Shown piece after piece: positions 53,367 through 62,475 of a stretch of DNA of 64,000 nt. Both the position numbers and the translations under genes were made by a program. Within the stretch, counting starts at the first letter, position 1, and every line of letters starts with the position of its first letter. The notes under the pieces are model-generated. The model was not told the origin of the DNA. It made no database searches and was given only the letters and a program-made list of their open reading frames with translations. Origin of the DNA: Candidatus Cloacimonetes bacterium 4572_55 (GTDB lineage Bacteria; 4572-55); assembly GCA_002084765.1 (NCBI GenBank), contig NBMB01000021.1, positions 1-64,000 on the forward strand. Reading direction: 5' to 3'.

Positions 53367-53966
53367 ATGCATGAAAAACGGATTAATTTGGTCGTCGAAG
53401 ACCGGCTTCAGGAGGAAGCCCTAAAGAAAATTCTTGGGTCTATTCTACCGAAGTATCACATCCCCAGAGTTTTTTGCAAAAATGGGCGTGGGTATATCAA
53501 AAAAAAATTGGAATCTTTTAATCAAGCCTCCTCAATCACTCCCTATCTTGTATTAACCGATCTCGACCGAAATCCGTGCGCGCCCGATCTCATAAAGAAA
53601 TGGGTAACTGACTTCGCGCTGCATCCTAATCTTATTTTTCGGGTTGCAGTGCGAGAGGTTGAAACATGGCTATTAGCGGATCGAAAAAATTTTGCCAATT
53701 TTCTTGGCGTTTCCAAAGATAAAATTTTGAGAGAAATCGAATCCGAAAAGTTTCCAAAACAGTTGATCGTACGTTTGGCTAAAAAATCAAAAAAACGGCT
53801 CATAAGAGAAAAAATTGTTCCTCGTTGCAAATATGTGAAAGTCGGTCCAGAGTATAATAGCGCATTAGTCGAATTTATTTTAACGAAATGGGATTACAAA
53901 GTTGCTGCCGAAGCGTCGAACAGCCTGTCAAAATTAATCCTCTCTTTGCGCCGTTTTGAACAGTAG
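53367..53966 (+). CDS. DUF4276-like/TOPRIM-like partner of the AAA15 ATPase
   Basis: A 199-residue protein. The acidic residues of a TOPRIM-like fold are visible: Glu in VVEDRLQEEAL and the Asp pair in LVLTDLDRN. The segment VREVETWLLADRKNFANFLG is the best DUF4276 landmark. The rest is lysine-rich. It begins three bases after the ATPase gene, so they are co-translated. It could be a metal-dependent nuclease effector. The assignment is by pattern only. Confidence 0.7.
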   Translation: MHEKRINLVVEDRLQEEALKKILGSILPKYHIPRVFCKNGRGYIKKKLESFNQASSITPYLVLTDLDRNPCAPDLIKKWVTDFALHPNLIFRVAVREVETWLLADRKNFANFLGVSKDKILREIESEKFPKQLIVRLAKKSKKRLIREKIVPRCKYVKVGPEYNSALVEFILTKWDYKVAAEASNSLSKLILSLRRFEQ

Positions 53967-54090
53967 AAGCGCGATTTAATCGGTGAGATCGCTAATCCTG
54001 CATTATTCATAAGCCTCGGAGAACCAGATATCTCAGATTTTTGATATTTAATGGGTTAAAGTCTATTTTTAACGACATTTCCAAGAGAAC

Positions 54091-54225
54091 AGAATTTCAG
54101 AACCCTTATTTGGGCTTACTCTCTGCGCTCTCTGTGACTCTGTTGCGAATATAGTGAAATGCGCGCAAAAGCTCCGTTTTCCTGAAGAAAATTTGGCAAA
54201 AAAGATATAATTCTTTAATTATCAA
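54091..54225. repeat. Dispersed repeat, copy C
   Basis: A 135-base inverted match to 8110-8242 with a few differences. It runs from AGAATTTCAGAACCC to TTTAATTATCAA; the mgtE reading frame begins immediately after it, and a TAA inside the repeat (54208-54210) closes that frame upstream. The other part of the 53967-54339 gap (53967-54090) holds nothing recognisable. Confidence 0.88.
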
Positions 54226-54339
54226 CAGGCGAAAAAATTTCTCAGACGTGATGAATTACTTGGTCTGAAAATCTTTTTAAGCACAATTGAGCCGGTTCGT
54301 ATAGCGGACGCCTTAAAATTTTTATCCGAAGAAGAAAAG

Positions 54340-55563
54340 GTGATCGTGATCAATTCATTGCCTCTTGATTCCGCCTCAGTGGTTCTGGGAGAGACTGACG
54401 AGCAATCTCAGGAGGACATTGTCGAGGAGCTGGAATCTGAGAAGCTGGGTCAATTGCTGGATGAGATGGATTCCGACGATGCGGTTGATATTCTCGACGA
54501 TCTTGAACCAGATGATCAAGAGGAAATTCTGGCGGAAATCGATAAGTCCAGCAAGGGACGAGCCGATGTGCTGCGAGATCTGTTGCAATATCCGGAAGAC
54601 ACCGCGGGCGGCATCATGGCTCCGGAACTGTTGACGGTCTATCAATGTCAGACTATCGGCGACGCGCTCAGCTTGTTCAAGGAGGCGAACGAGAATGATA
54701 AAATCGAGGATATTCACAACATTTTTGTCGTGGATAAGCATCATATCCTATGTGGACTCTTACCTCTTAAATCGTTGATCATATACTCCAATCGGAAGCT
54801 GGTCAAGGATGTTATGAATTCGGATTATCAATATGTTCCGGTAGAAGAGGATCAAGAGGTCGTGGCACACATTGTGCGAAAATACGATCTCTACTCCATC
54901 CCAGTGGTGGACGGAGATAAAAAGCTGGTGGGGCGCATTACCGCGGATGATATCTTGGATGTGATCGATGAGGAGGCGATCGAAGATATGTCCCATATCG
55001 CGGGCGTGACCCAAGAGGAATTTACTGAGGAGTCTGTGCTGCGTAGCGTGAGAAATCGAGTCCCCTGGCTGTTGATTGGTCTGTTCGGCGGGATCGTCTC
55101 AGCCACGATAATCAATTTTTTTGAAGACTCGCTGAAGCTCATCCTGGCACTTGCCTTTTTTGTGCCGGTCGTCACCGCGATGGGAGGAAATGCCGGAGTC
55201 CAATCGTCCGCGATTATTGTGAAACGCTTGGCGACAGGCGATATACACCCCCAATATTTGCTCAGCCGATTATCAAGAGAGATCCAGATCGCATTTTTGA
55301 ACGGGCTGATCTGCTCGACATTTCTCACGCTGATCGTGACCTTGTGGCGGGGCGATTTTCTATTCGGTTTTTTGATCGGATTGGCACTTTTTTTAGTCAT
55401 TCTTATCGCTACAGTGGTCGGAACCAGCGTCCCGCTGATCCTTAAATCCTTAGATATCGACCCGGCAATCGCTATGGGTCCCTTTGTCACCACGTCAAAC
55501 GATGTTGTCGGTCTCATGCTCTATCTCGGAATTGCCAGCCTATTCATAAAATTTTTTTATTGA
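54340..55563 (+). CDS. mgtE: MgtE magnesium transporter, 5' end removed by a repeat
   Basis: A Mg2+ channel: cytosolic N-domain (SEKLGQLLDEMDSDDAVDIL), two CBS domains (about 95-215) and a five-helix pore (about 235-405) with PVVTAMGGNAGVQSSAI and TSNDVVGLMLY. The first usable start is a GTG at 54340 with no ribosome site, giving 407 residues. The same frame is open back to 54211 and still encodes N-domain sequence (LRRDELLGLKIFLSTIEP, then IADALKFLSEEEK), but no ATG, GTG or TTG lies there, because the dispersed repeat ends at 54225. About 40 residues of the N-domain are lost or untranslated, so the gene may be impaired. Confidence 0.85.
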   Translation: MIVINSLPLDSASVVLGETDEQSQEDIVEELESEKLGQLLDEMDSDDAVDILDDLEPDDQEEILAEIDKSSKGRADVLRDLLQYPEDTAGGIMAPELLTVYQCQTIGDALSLFKEANENDKIEDIHNIFVVDKHHILCGLLPLKSLIIYSNRKLVKDVMNSDYQYVPVEEDQEVVAHIVRKYDLYSIPVVDGDKKLVGRITADDILDVIDEEAIEDMSHIAGVTQEEFTEESVLRSVRNRVPWLLIGLFGGIVSATIINFFEDSLKLILALAFFVPVVTAMGGNAGVQSSAIIVKRLATGDIHPQYLLSRLSREIQIAFLNGLICSTFLTLIVTLWRGDFLFGFLIGLALFLVILIATVVGTSVPLILKSLDIDPAIAMGPFVTTSNDVVGLMLYLGIASLFIKFFY

Positions 55564-55606
55564 GATCAAAGCGAATCATTTTGCGTCTTCTTTCAGAAAA
55601 CAGGGA

Positions 55607-55639
55607 TAAAAAAAGGCGAGGGATATTCTCTCCTCGCCT
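55607..55639 (-). terminator. Terminator of pckA
   Basis: AGGCGAGG (55614-55621) pairs perfectly with CCTCGCCT (55632-55639); on the minus strand it is followed by six T. It lies about 30 bases past the pckA stop. Confidence 0.8.
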
Positions 55640-55669
55640 GATGTCAAACGGTTTCCGTAATCTTTATTA

Positions 55670-57271
55670 TCAGATTTTTGGACCAGCGTTGATAATTTCC
55701 TTGCTGCTTCCTTCCTCGAACTGCTTAAAATTATCCTTGAAAAGATCAGCCAATTTTTGCGCGGCTTTATCAAATTCCTCTTTATCCGGCCAATTCTCAC
55801 GCGGGATGAGTAGTTTCGACGACACATTGGGGCACGATGTGGGGACCTCAAAACCAAATGTCGGGTCCGTGACCGTCTCCACGTTGTCCAGTTGACCGCT
55901 GTGGATAGCGTCGATAATCGCTCGCGTGGATGGAAGATCGATCCGCTCGCCCACGCCGTAGGGACCTCCGGTCAATCCTGTGCTGACGAGCCAAATTTTT
56001 GTGTCATTTTCCTTCGTATATTTCGCCAATAACTCCGCGTATTTGCTCGGATGCCAGACCATGAACGCGGCTCCGAAACAGGCAGAAAATGTGGCTTGTG
56101 GCTCAATGACCCCGACTTCAGTGCCAGCGACTTTTGCTGTATATCCACTGATAAAGTGGTACATTGCCTGCTCCGGCGTGAGTTTGCTGATAGGAGGAAT
56201 CACTCCAAACGCGTCATACGTCAAGAACATTACATTTTTAGGATGCCCTGCAATGCTCGGTATTTTAGCGTTGGCAATGTGTTCGATCGGATAGGACGCT
56301 CGGGTATTTTCCGTGATCGACACATCGTCATAATCGATAACTCGCGTATCTTCATCGTAAACCATATTCTCAAGCACAGTGCCGAATTTAATAGAATTAT
56401 AAATTTCCGGCTCTTTCTCCGCTGATAAACCAATACATTTGGCGTAACAGCCACCCTCAATATTAAAAATGCCATCATTTGTCCAACAATGCTCGTCGTC
56501 GCCGATCAGTTTTCTTCTCGATTCAGCGGACAGGGTCGTCTTTCCTGTGCCAGAGAGTCCAAAAAAGAGGGAGACGTCTTTATCTGGTCCCTCATTCGCG
56601 CCGCAGTGCATAGAAAGTACGCCTTGCTTTGGCATCAGATAGTTCATCACAGTGAAGATGCCTTTTTTCATCTCGCCCGCGTATTCGCTTCCCAGGACCA
56701 CCAGCTCTTTTTGCTCAAAACTAAGCGCGACATTTGCCTTTGCCGGCTTCTCCGTGAGATATTTATTGGCGGGGAACTGACCGGCATTAAAGAGCACATA
56801 ATCAGGCTGACCGAAGTTTTCCAGTTGTTCCGGCGTCGGTCTGATCAGCATGTTATTCATAAATAGGGCATGATACGCCCGGCAACAGACAACCCGTATT
56901 TTGACCCGATAATTTGAATCCCAACCAGCATAGCCGTCAAATACAAAGAGTTGGTCGCGCGTATTCAAATAATCAATTGCCCGCGACCGATTCATAAAAA
57001 AGTTTTTCTCCGCGAATTTTATATTGACGTCGCCCCACCAGACATTTTTATTGCTGTCCGGATGGTCCACAATCCGTTTGTCTTTGGGACTGCGACCTGT
57101 CCGATCTCCAGACCTGGTCACAAGCGCGCCAACGCTGGAAATTGTCGATCCTCGCTCATGGAGGATCGCTTCCTCATAAAGTTTCGCGGGTGTCAAATTT
57201 CTTAAAACCCGCTCGACGGTGATATTATATTCCAATAAATCAAACGATTTTGGCACAACAGACTCCTTCAT
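55670..57271 (-). CDS. pckA: Phosphoenolpyruvate carboxykinase (ATP)
   Basis: A 533-residue ATP-type enzyme that converts oxaloacetate and ATP to phosphoenolpyruvate in gluconeogenesis. Family signatures include TRSGDRTGRSPKDKR, the P-loop GLSGTGKTTLSAE, the metal-binding WTNDGIFNIEGGCYAK and the nucleotide-lid region YPIEHIANAKIPS. The length is normal. It is a single-gene unit with a strong terminator and converges on mgtE. Together with pgk it supports a working gluconeogenic or glycolytic route. Confidence 0.97.
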   Translation of the reverse strand: MKESVVPKSFDLLEYNITVERVLRNLTPAKLYEEAILHERGSTISSVGALVTRSGDRTGRSPKDKRIVDHPDSNKNVWWGDVNIKFAEKNFFMNRSRAIDYLNTRDQLFVFDGYAGWDSNYRVKIRVVCCRAYHALFMNNMLIRPTPEQLENFGQPDYVLFNAGQFPANKYLTEKPAKANVALSFEQKELVVLGSEYAGEMKKGIFTVMNYLMPKQGVLSMHCGANEGPDKDVSLFFGLSGTGKTTLSAESRRKLIGDDEHCWTNDGIFNIEGGCYAKCIGLSAEKEPEIYNSIKFGTVLENMVYDEDTRVIDYDDVSITENTRASYPIEHIANAKIPSIAGHPKNVMFLTYDAFGVIPPISKLTPEQAMYHFISGYTAKVAGTEVGVIEPQATFSACFGAAFMVWHPSKYAELLAKYTKENDTKIWLVSTGLTGGPYGVGERIDLPSTRAIIDAIHSGQLDNVETVTDPTFGFEVPTSCPNVSSKLLIPRENWPDKEEFDKAAQKLADLFKDNFKQFEEGSSKEIINAGPKI

Positions 57272-57298
57272 ATTTAGCCTTTAGTAAAAATAAAAAAT

Positions 57299-57343
57299 AG
57301 CGGTCCGGGGAATATTCACGAAAAATTTCCGGTAATATCCGCT
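57299..57343 (-). terminator. Terminator-like hairpin after the second octaheme gene
   Basis: AGCGG (57299-57303) pairs with CCGCT (57339-57343), and CCGG pairs inside it, with an asymmetric bulge; on the minus strand a T-rich tract follows. It begins one base beyond the stop codon. Confidence 0.5.
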
Positions 57344-57344
57344 T

Positions 57345-58733
57345 TTACTTGAGCAATTCGTTTTTTTCTCGACCTTTATTCGCCATTGGATCACCAGTAT
57401 AGCCCAGTGCTTCCCAATCCAATAAGCCTTTACTTTTATGGTGACAATGATGACATTTCATAGCTTTTTTTGCTGGGGCAACCGTATGATGTATAGGCAC
57501 ATAAAGCTCAGTTTCGATAAAATCATACGAGCCGGAAAATTCCATACCGACTGATTTCATGCCTTCGGAGCTGGAGATATTCCAGTCGAACGATGACCAA
57601 AAAGAGTTTTTCCCTTCTTTATCGAAGAGCTTCGGTACGATTAACCTGCTATGTTCGGTATCATATATTTGCTTTCCTCTCATCAATTTAAAAGGATAGA
57701 TTTTTGCGGTTGCTTCGGATACGTCGCCGCGCAGTCGGTTCAATGTCACTATGGATTGCGGATCGATTTTATCTCCCAATCGGTAATAATCCGCTCCGCC
57801 GTTAAACCAACGATAAACCGGACGCGCGTTCTTTTCCCACTTGAATGAGCCTTTCTTCTTATTATACAAAGGCTTGCCATATTCATCTTTTTTCACTTCT
57901 ATGTCTTGTCCCGCGGTGGACCAGTCCCACCATGTCTTGGTCGGCATCCCGCGGGCAAAAGTTGGAATATGGCATGTTTGACACGCGACTGCAGAGATGT
58001 GCCGGTTCAGTTTTTCTTTTTCATGCGGCTCTGCATCGTGGCAGTCTATACACGCGATATGGTTTTTGTTTCTTGCCATCGACGCGGGACCCGCCCCCAG
58101 GATATGATGCGCGTTTACCGTGTGGCAATCCGTACAGTTCATCCCATTTCCGCCAATATGCACGTCCAACTCCGAGGAAGCCTGAAGCAAACTCTCGTCG
58201 AGGTCGCCGTGTTTGACCCCATTTCCGCCACCGCCCTTGAAGTGACATGATCCACAATTCTGGAGTGCCACGGGCTTACCCACACTTTGCGCTGCTTTAA
58301 CCAAATCCACGGAGGGATCCGGCATCCCAGAATGACCCTTATGCTTATTATACGCGCCGGTAGCGTCGTGGCAGACCAGACAATCAATGTTCTCTGTATT
58401 AGAAAAATCAAAATCATCGTTTTCCCACCCATATCCGATATGGCATGGAGTGCAGAATCCCCAGTTTGAAGAAATTGCAATGCAAAAGTTGTTGACCATA
58501 TTGCGCTTACCGACGCCTTGAGCACCGCCTTGCCAATTCCAATGCTGCGTTTTCAATATCTCCTCGCCGACAGCATCGTGGCATTCCAAGCAGGTGGCAG
58601 TGATTTCCTGCGGGGTCTCAAAAGGGCCCTCCATGTGTTCCAAATGATCCTCATATTCCGAGCCATCCTCGGCAAAAAGGAGCGGCGTGATACATAGCAA
58701 AATCGCAAGTATAAAAGGGACTCGTCTAAACAT
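57345..58733 (-). CDS. Octaheme c-type cytochrome, tetrathionate-reductase (OTR) family
   Basis: A 462-residue exported cytochrome (Sec signal about 1-21, cleavage near FAED) with eight heme sites: CLECH, CTPCH, CLVCH, CGSCH, CTDCH, CIDCH, CQTCH and CHHCH. Conserved OTR phrases are abundant: NNFCIAISSN, HIGYGWENDDFDFS, CHFKGGGGNGVKHGDLDESL, DWSTAGQDI and PFKLMRGKQIYD. Known members reduce tetrathionate, nitrite or hydroxylamine in vitro; the physiological substrate here is unknown. It has no lipobox, unlike the octaheme protein at 42983-44893. The gene is a single unit upstream of pckA on the same strand. Confidence 0.92.
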   Translation of the reverse strand: MFRRVPFILAILLCITPLLFAEDGSEYEDHLEHMEGPFETPQEITATCLECHDAVGEEILKTQHWNWQGGAQGVGKRNMVNNFCIAISSNWGFCTPCHIGYGWENDDFDFSNTENIDCLVCHDATGAYNKHKGHSGMPDPSVDLVKAAQSVGKPVALQNCGSCHFKGGGGNGVKHGDLDESLLQASSELDVHIGGNGMNCTDCHTVNAHHILGAGPASMARNKNHIACIDCHDAEPHEKEKLNRHISAVACQTCHIPTFARGMPTKTWWDWSTAGQDIEVKKDEYGKPLYNKKKGSFKWEKNARPVYRWFNGGADYYRLGDKIDPQSIVTLNRLRGDVSEATAKIYPFKLMRGKQIYDTEHSRLIVPKLFDKEGKNSFWSSFDWNISSSEGMKSVGMEFSGSYDFIETELYVPIHHTVAPAKKAMKCHHCHHKSKGLLDWEALGYTGDPMANKGREKNELLK

Positions 58734-59269
58734 CTCTCAATTCCTTATTATTTTCATAATTTTCATACATTACTCAGGTTTCCGTATTAAAGACAAATCT
58801 CCAAATTTTTGCTTACATCTTAGTCTATCTAGTGTTCATTTCTGGTTCTGGTTCTCAATTTTGGGTAGTTATCACTGGCAATATAAACAGATTTACAGCA
58901 AACGTCAACCGATTTCTACATGGCGAGAGAGAATTTTCCGCGATATTTTGCAAGATAGCACATTTTGAGTGTCTTGTCGGAACTCGGTAGAGAGAGACAA
59001 ATAAGCCGGATGATTTTCAACTTTTCAATTAAAGTCCCGACGAGTTGAAAAGAATCTTGACAAACAATTTGATATTCCCTATTATTAAAAATCGATATTG
59101 CAGATTGGCGCAGTGCGTGAAACTTTGATTTTGCTCGCATCGAAATTAATTGACTAAGTAATAAAATTAAAAATTTATTGATTAAGATATATTATATGAT
59201 AGCTCTGCTTTGGCAGAATAAACAAATAATCAAATCATCCTAATAATCATCCTATAAGGAGGTTACAAC
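58734..59269. other. 536-base gap with one strong promoter
   Basis: Apart from the promoter at 59057-59085 I see nothing that codes. The first half is AT-rich and lacks ribosome sites. The octaheme gene (minus) and EF-G-like gene (plus) diverge here, so both must be expressed from it. Confidence 0.5.
59057..59085 (+). promoter_or_regulatory. Sigma70-type promoter for the EF-G-like gene
   Basis: -35 TTGACA (59057-59062), 17-bp spacer, -10 TATTAT (59080-59085), about 185 bases before the GTG start. Confidence 0.65.
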
Positions 59270-61387
59270 GTGGGAAAAGGCTATTCCACAGATCAAATCC
59301 GCAATGTTGCATTTATTTCGCATGGCGGAGTAGGCAAAACGTCGATTGCCGAGGGTATTTTATACGCGACCGGACAACATGATCGGTTCGGCAGCGTAGT
59401 GCACGGCACGACATTGCTGGATTTTTACCCCGACGAAATTGATCGGAAAAATAGCATTAATTTAGGGTTGGGTCATTGTGAATGGGGAAATAATAAAATT
59501 AATATATTGGATACGCCCGGGTATTCCGATTTTTATAGCGATACGATTGCAGCTGTGAATGTAGCCGACGCGGCGGTTCTGTTCCTGAGCGCGACAGCGG
59601 GTATTGAAGTCGGTACGGAAAAGATGTGGGCTCTGAGTCAGGAAAAACGACTTCCGGCTGTGCTCGTAATAAACGGTATGGATAAAGACAACATCGAATA
59701 CAACTCAATCATTGCCGATGCGAAGGAGCGGTTTAAGAAAGCCATAGTCCCGCTGCAAGTTCCTTATGGCACAGGCTCTGATTTCAAAGGTATTGTCGAT
59801 CTGATGAAGCAAAAATTGTATGTTTTCCCCGACAATAAAAGCGGTAAATACAAAGAGAAAGAGATTCCGGCTGACTTAGACGTCAGTGCCGAGCGCGAGG
59901 AATTGATCGAATTGATCGCGGAGACCGACGACGATCTATTGGAGAAATTTTTTGATGGAGAGGAGTTGACCGACGCTGAACTTAAGTCTTCTCTCCGATC
60001 CGCAACATTGGCGGGAGACGCGTTGCCGCTTCTTTTTTCGGTAGCTCCTTTGAACGCGGGTTCCACCCCTATTTTGGACGCGATTGTTGATTATCTCCCC
60101 TCGCCTGCGGATCGTCCCGTACAATTGGCGGAAGAGGGAGGAGAATTGGAGCAGTCTTCTGACGGGCCCCTAGCCGCGATCGTCTTCAAGACCATGTCCG
60201 AGCCGCATATTGGCGAGCTCTCTCTTATTCGCGTCTATAGCGGTAGCATCAAACATGGACGCGATATCTATAACGCCACCAGCGGAAACAATGAACGGAT
60301 CGGTCAAATCTATGCGGTTAATGGTAAAAAACGGAGCGACATGCCCTCTATTATCGCGGGAGATATCGGGGCTTTGGTGAAGCTGAAGAATACCCATACC
60401 AATGATATTATTACGGATAAGGCAAACCAGATATCGTTGGATCATATCACGTTTCCAAAGTCGGTCATTAACCTGGCAGTGCTACCAAAAAAGAAAGGAG
60501 ATGAGGACAAGATCGCCAGCGCGCTGCATCATATAGAGGATGAAGACCCCACTTTTAGCGTGTATCACGATTCCGAACTCCAACAGACCATTGTTCGAGG
60601 ATTGAGCGAGATTCATCTGGAGATGCTGATTCAACGGATGAAGAACCGTTACGGTGTCGAGGTGGATATGAAATCGCCGCGTATTCCCTATCGGGAGACG
60701 CTGCGGGGTAAAGCAAAAGTGAGCTACCGACATAAAAAACAGACTGGCGGAGCGGGACAGTTCGGCGAGGTCTATTTGTACATGGATCCTTATAGCGAAA
60801 ACTCGGTCGTGCCGAAAGAGTTTAACTTACGAGGAGAAGACCTTGACGACCTCCCATGGGGCGGTAAGTTGCACTTTATAAACGCCATTGTCGGTGGATC
60901 AATCGATGCTAAGTTTATTCCCGCCGTGAAAAAAGGAATTATGGAAGCAATGAAGCAAGGCGTTATAGCTGGATATTCGGTGATCAACGTCCGGCTGATC
61001 CTCCATGATGGAAAGATGCACCCTGTGGATTCCAATGAAAACGCGTTCAAAACCGCAGGGCGTATGGCGTTCCGGAACGGGTTTCTGGATGCAAAACCCG
61101 CGATGTTGGAGCCGATATACGACGTGCAAATCACTGTGCCGGACGATTACATGGGCGACGTAATGGGCGATCTCAACTCTCGACGCGGCAGGATTCAAGG
61201 CATGGACCCGATGGGAAGATTTCAGGTGATCCGCGCCCAGGTCCCGCTCGCTGAGTTGGACAAATATTCTACAGTACTGCGTTCGATCACGCAGGGGCGG
61301 GGTATGTATACCAGAGAATTTTCTCATTATGAGGAAGTCCCGCGCGATATAGCGGAGAAGCTGAAAGTCTCTAAAGAAGCGGACTAG
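59270..61387 (+). CDS. Elongation factor G-like GTPase (EF-G2 type)
   Basis: A 705-residue translational GTPase with all EF-G domains. The G1 motif is HGGVGKTS (residues 18-25), not the AHIDAGKT of canonical EF-G. G3 reads DTPGYSDF, so the catalytic His of DTPGH is replaced by Tyr, and G4 reads NGMD. These are traits of the EF-G-like paralogue group, whose members may act in special steps of translation or ribosome recovery. The start is GTG with AAGGAGGT six bases upstream. It has its own promoter and a perfect terminator, so it is monocistronic. Confidence 0.92.
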   Translation: MGKGYSTDQIRNVAFISHGGVGKTSIAEGILYATGQHDRFGSVVHGTTLLDFYPDEIDRKNSINLGLGHCEWGNNKINILDTPGYSDFYSDTIAAVNVADAAVLFLSATAGIEVGTEKMWALSQEKRLPAVLVINGMDKDNIEYNSIIADAKERFKKAIVPLQVPYGTGSDFKGIVDLMKQKLYVFPDNKSGKYKEKEIPADLDVSAEREELIELIAETDDDLLEKFFDGEELTDAELKSSLRSATLAGDALPLLFSVAPLNAGSTPILDAIVDYLPSPADRPVQLAEEGGELEQSSDGPLAAIVFKTMSEPHIGELSLIRVYSGSIKHGRDIYNATSGNNERIGQIYAVNGKKRSDMPSIIAGDIGALVKLKNTHTNDIITDKANQISLDHITFPKSVINLAVLPKKKGDEDKIASALHHIEDEDPTFSVYHDSELQQTIVRGLSEIHLEMLIQRMKNRYGVEVDMKSPRIPYRETLRGKAKVSYRHKKQTGGAGQFGEVYLYMDPYSENSVVPKEFNLRGEDLDDLPWGGKLHFINAIVGGSIDAKFIPAVKKGIMEAMKQGVIAGYSVINVRLILHDGKMHPVDSNENAFKTAGRMAFRNGFLDAKPAMLEPIYDVQITVPDDYMGDVMGDLNSRRGRIQGMDPMGRFQVIRAQVPLAELDKYSTVLRSITQGRGMYTREFSHYEEVPRDIAEKLKVSKEAD

Positions 61388-61407
61388 GCTGCCTCTTAGG
61401 TTTGATC

Positions 61408-61453
61408 AAGGAGATAAGTGATACAGCTCGTCTCACTTATCTCCTTCTTTTTT
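61408..61453 (+). terminator. Strong rho-independent terminator after the EF-G-like gene
   Basis: AAGGAGATAAGTGA (61408-61421) pairs perfectly over 14 bp with TCACTTATCTCCTT (61433-61446), followed by C and six T. It starts 21 bases past the stop. Confidence 0.92.
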
Positions 61454-61558
61454 AACTTTGAAAAAAATTTATAAATATTTTATAAGTTGTTAAAATTAAA
61501 TATGTTAGGCGAAATTTATGCAATACAGATAGCTAATTTGCGTATCTATCAACTCACG

Positions 61559-61575
61559 GCAGAACAGCGTTCTGC
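61559..61575. promoter_or_regulatory. Perfect inverted repeat upstream of ricT
   Basis: GCAGAAC (61559-61565), AGC loop, GTTCTGC (61569-61575), 18 bases before the ricT start. It could be a leader hairpin or a repressor site; it resembles a LexA-type GAAC-GTTC palindrome, but the spacing is three, not four. Confidence 0.35.
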
Positions 61576-61593
61576 GTTACAGGGAACAACGCA

Positions 61594-62475
61594 ATGGCTC
61601 CAAGCAGTGTAACGGACAAATCGGATATCCGGAGAGCGGCTTTTGTCCATGTCAAGTTTAAAGACAATCGAAGCGCATTTTTCATTAATTCGGATAATAT
61701 CCATTACGAGCAAGACACGTACGTGATCGTGGAATCGACCACGGGCTTTAAAGTAGGACAGACGATCGGGCATATAGTCGCGGATGTGTTCTGCAGATCG
61801 GGTTGTATGAAAAAGGTCGTGCGCGCTGCGGATGAAAAAGAGATCGAGGAGCATCTGGATCTGGTCGCTCGTCGGGTTTCCGCTATAGAAATTTGCACTG
61901 AAGAGATAAAAAAACTGAAGCTGAAAATGAAATTGATTGATATGGAGTTTCAATCAGATGAATCGAAGCTCACTTTTTATTTTACAGCATCTCGGCGCGT
62001 TGATTTCCGAGAACTGGTCAGGGTATTGGCAGGCATATTCAAAATTCGTATTGAGCTGCGTCAGGTCGGGGTGCGGGACGAGGCAAAGTTATTGGATGGA
62101 GTCGGTCCCTGTGGGAACCGACTCTGCTGCAGTTGCTTTCTGAAGGATTTTGCGCCGATCACCCTGAAGATGGCTCGAGACCAACAGATATCTCTTACAC
62201 CTTCAAAAATTTCCGGGGTATGTGGGCGACTGCTCTGCTGTCTGGAATATGAGCATAAAATGTATAAAGAGAGAGCCGCTATTTTCCCGCCAATCGGAAG
62301 TAAAATACAAACAAAAGACGGAAGCGAGTTTACAGTAATAAAATTAGATATTTTTAAGGATATTGTCATAGCCAAAGATCAAAACGGAACGGATGTGCCA
62401 ATCATTCTGTCAGACATAAAAATGTCGTCAAAATCGAAAAAAATAAAGACTGCAAATTCACCTAAGTCAGTATGA
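61594..62475 (+). CDS. ricT: PSP1-domain protein (RicT/YaaT family)
   Basis: A 293-residue protein of the PSP1/YaaT family. The conserved cysteine blocks GPCGNRLCCSCFLKDF and SGVCGRLLCCLEYEH are intact and bind an iron-sulphur cluster in Bacillus RicT, where the Ric complex supports RNase Y-dependent mRNA processing. The tail is lysine-rich. Genes of this family usually sit beside holB, and holB indeed follows two genes later. The start has only a weak AGGGAA upstream. Confidence 0.9.
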   Translation: MAPSSVTDKSDIRRAAFVHVKFKDNRSAFFINSDNIHYEQDTYVIVESTTGFKVGQTIGHIVADVFCRSGCMKKVVRAADEKEIEEHLDLVARRVSAIEICTEEIKKLKLKMKLIDMEFQSDESKLTFYFTASRRVDFRELVRVLAGIFKIRIELRQVGVRDEAKLLDGVGPCGNRLCCSCFLKDFAPITLKMARDQQISLTPSKISGVCGRLLCCLEYEHKMYKERAAIFPPIGSKIQTKDGSEFTVIKLDIFKDIVIAKDQNGTDVPIILSDIKMSSKSKKIKTANSPKSV

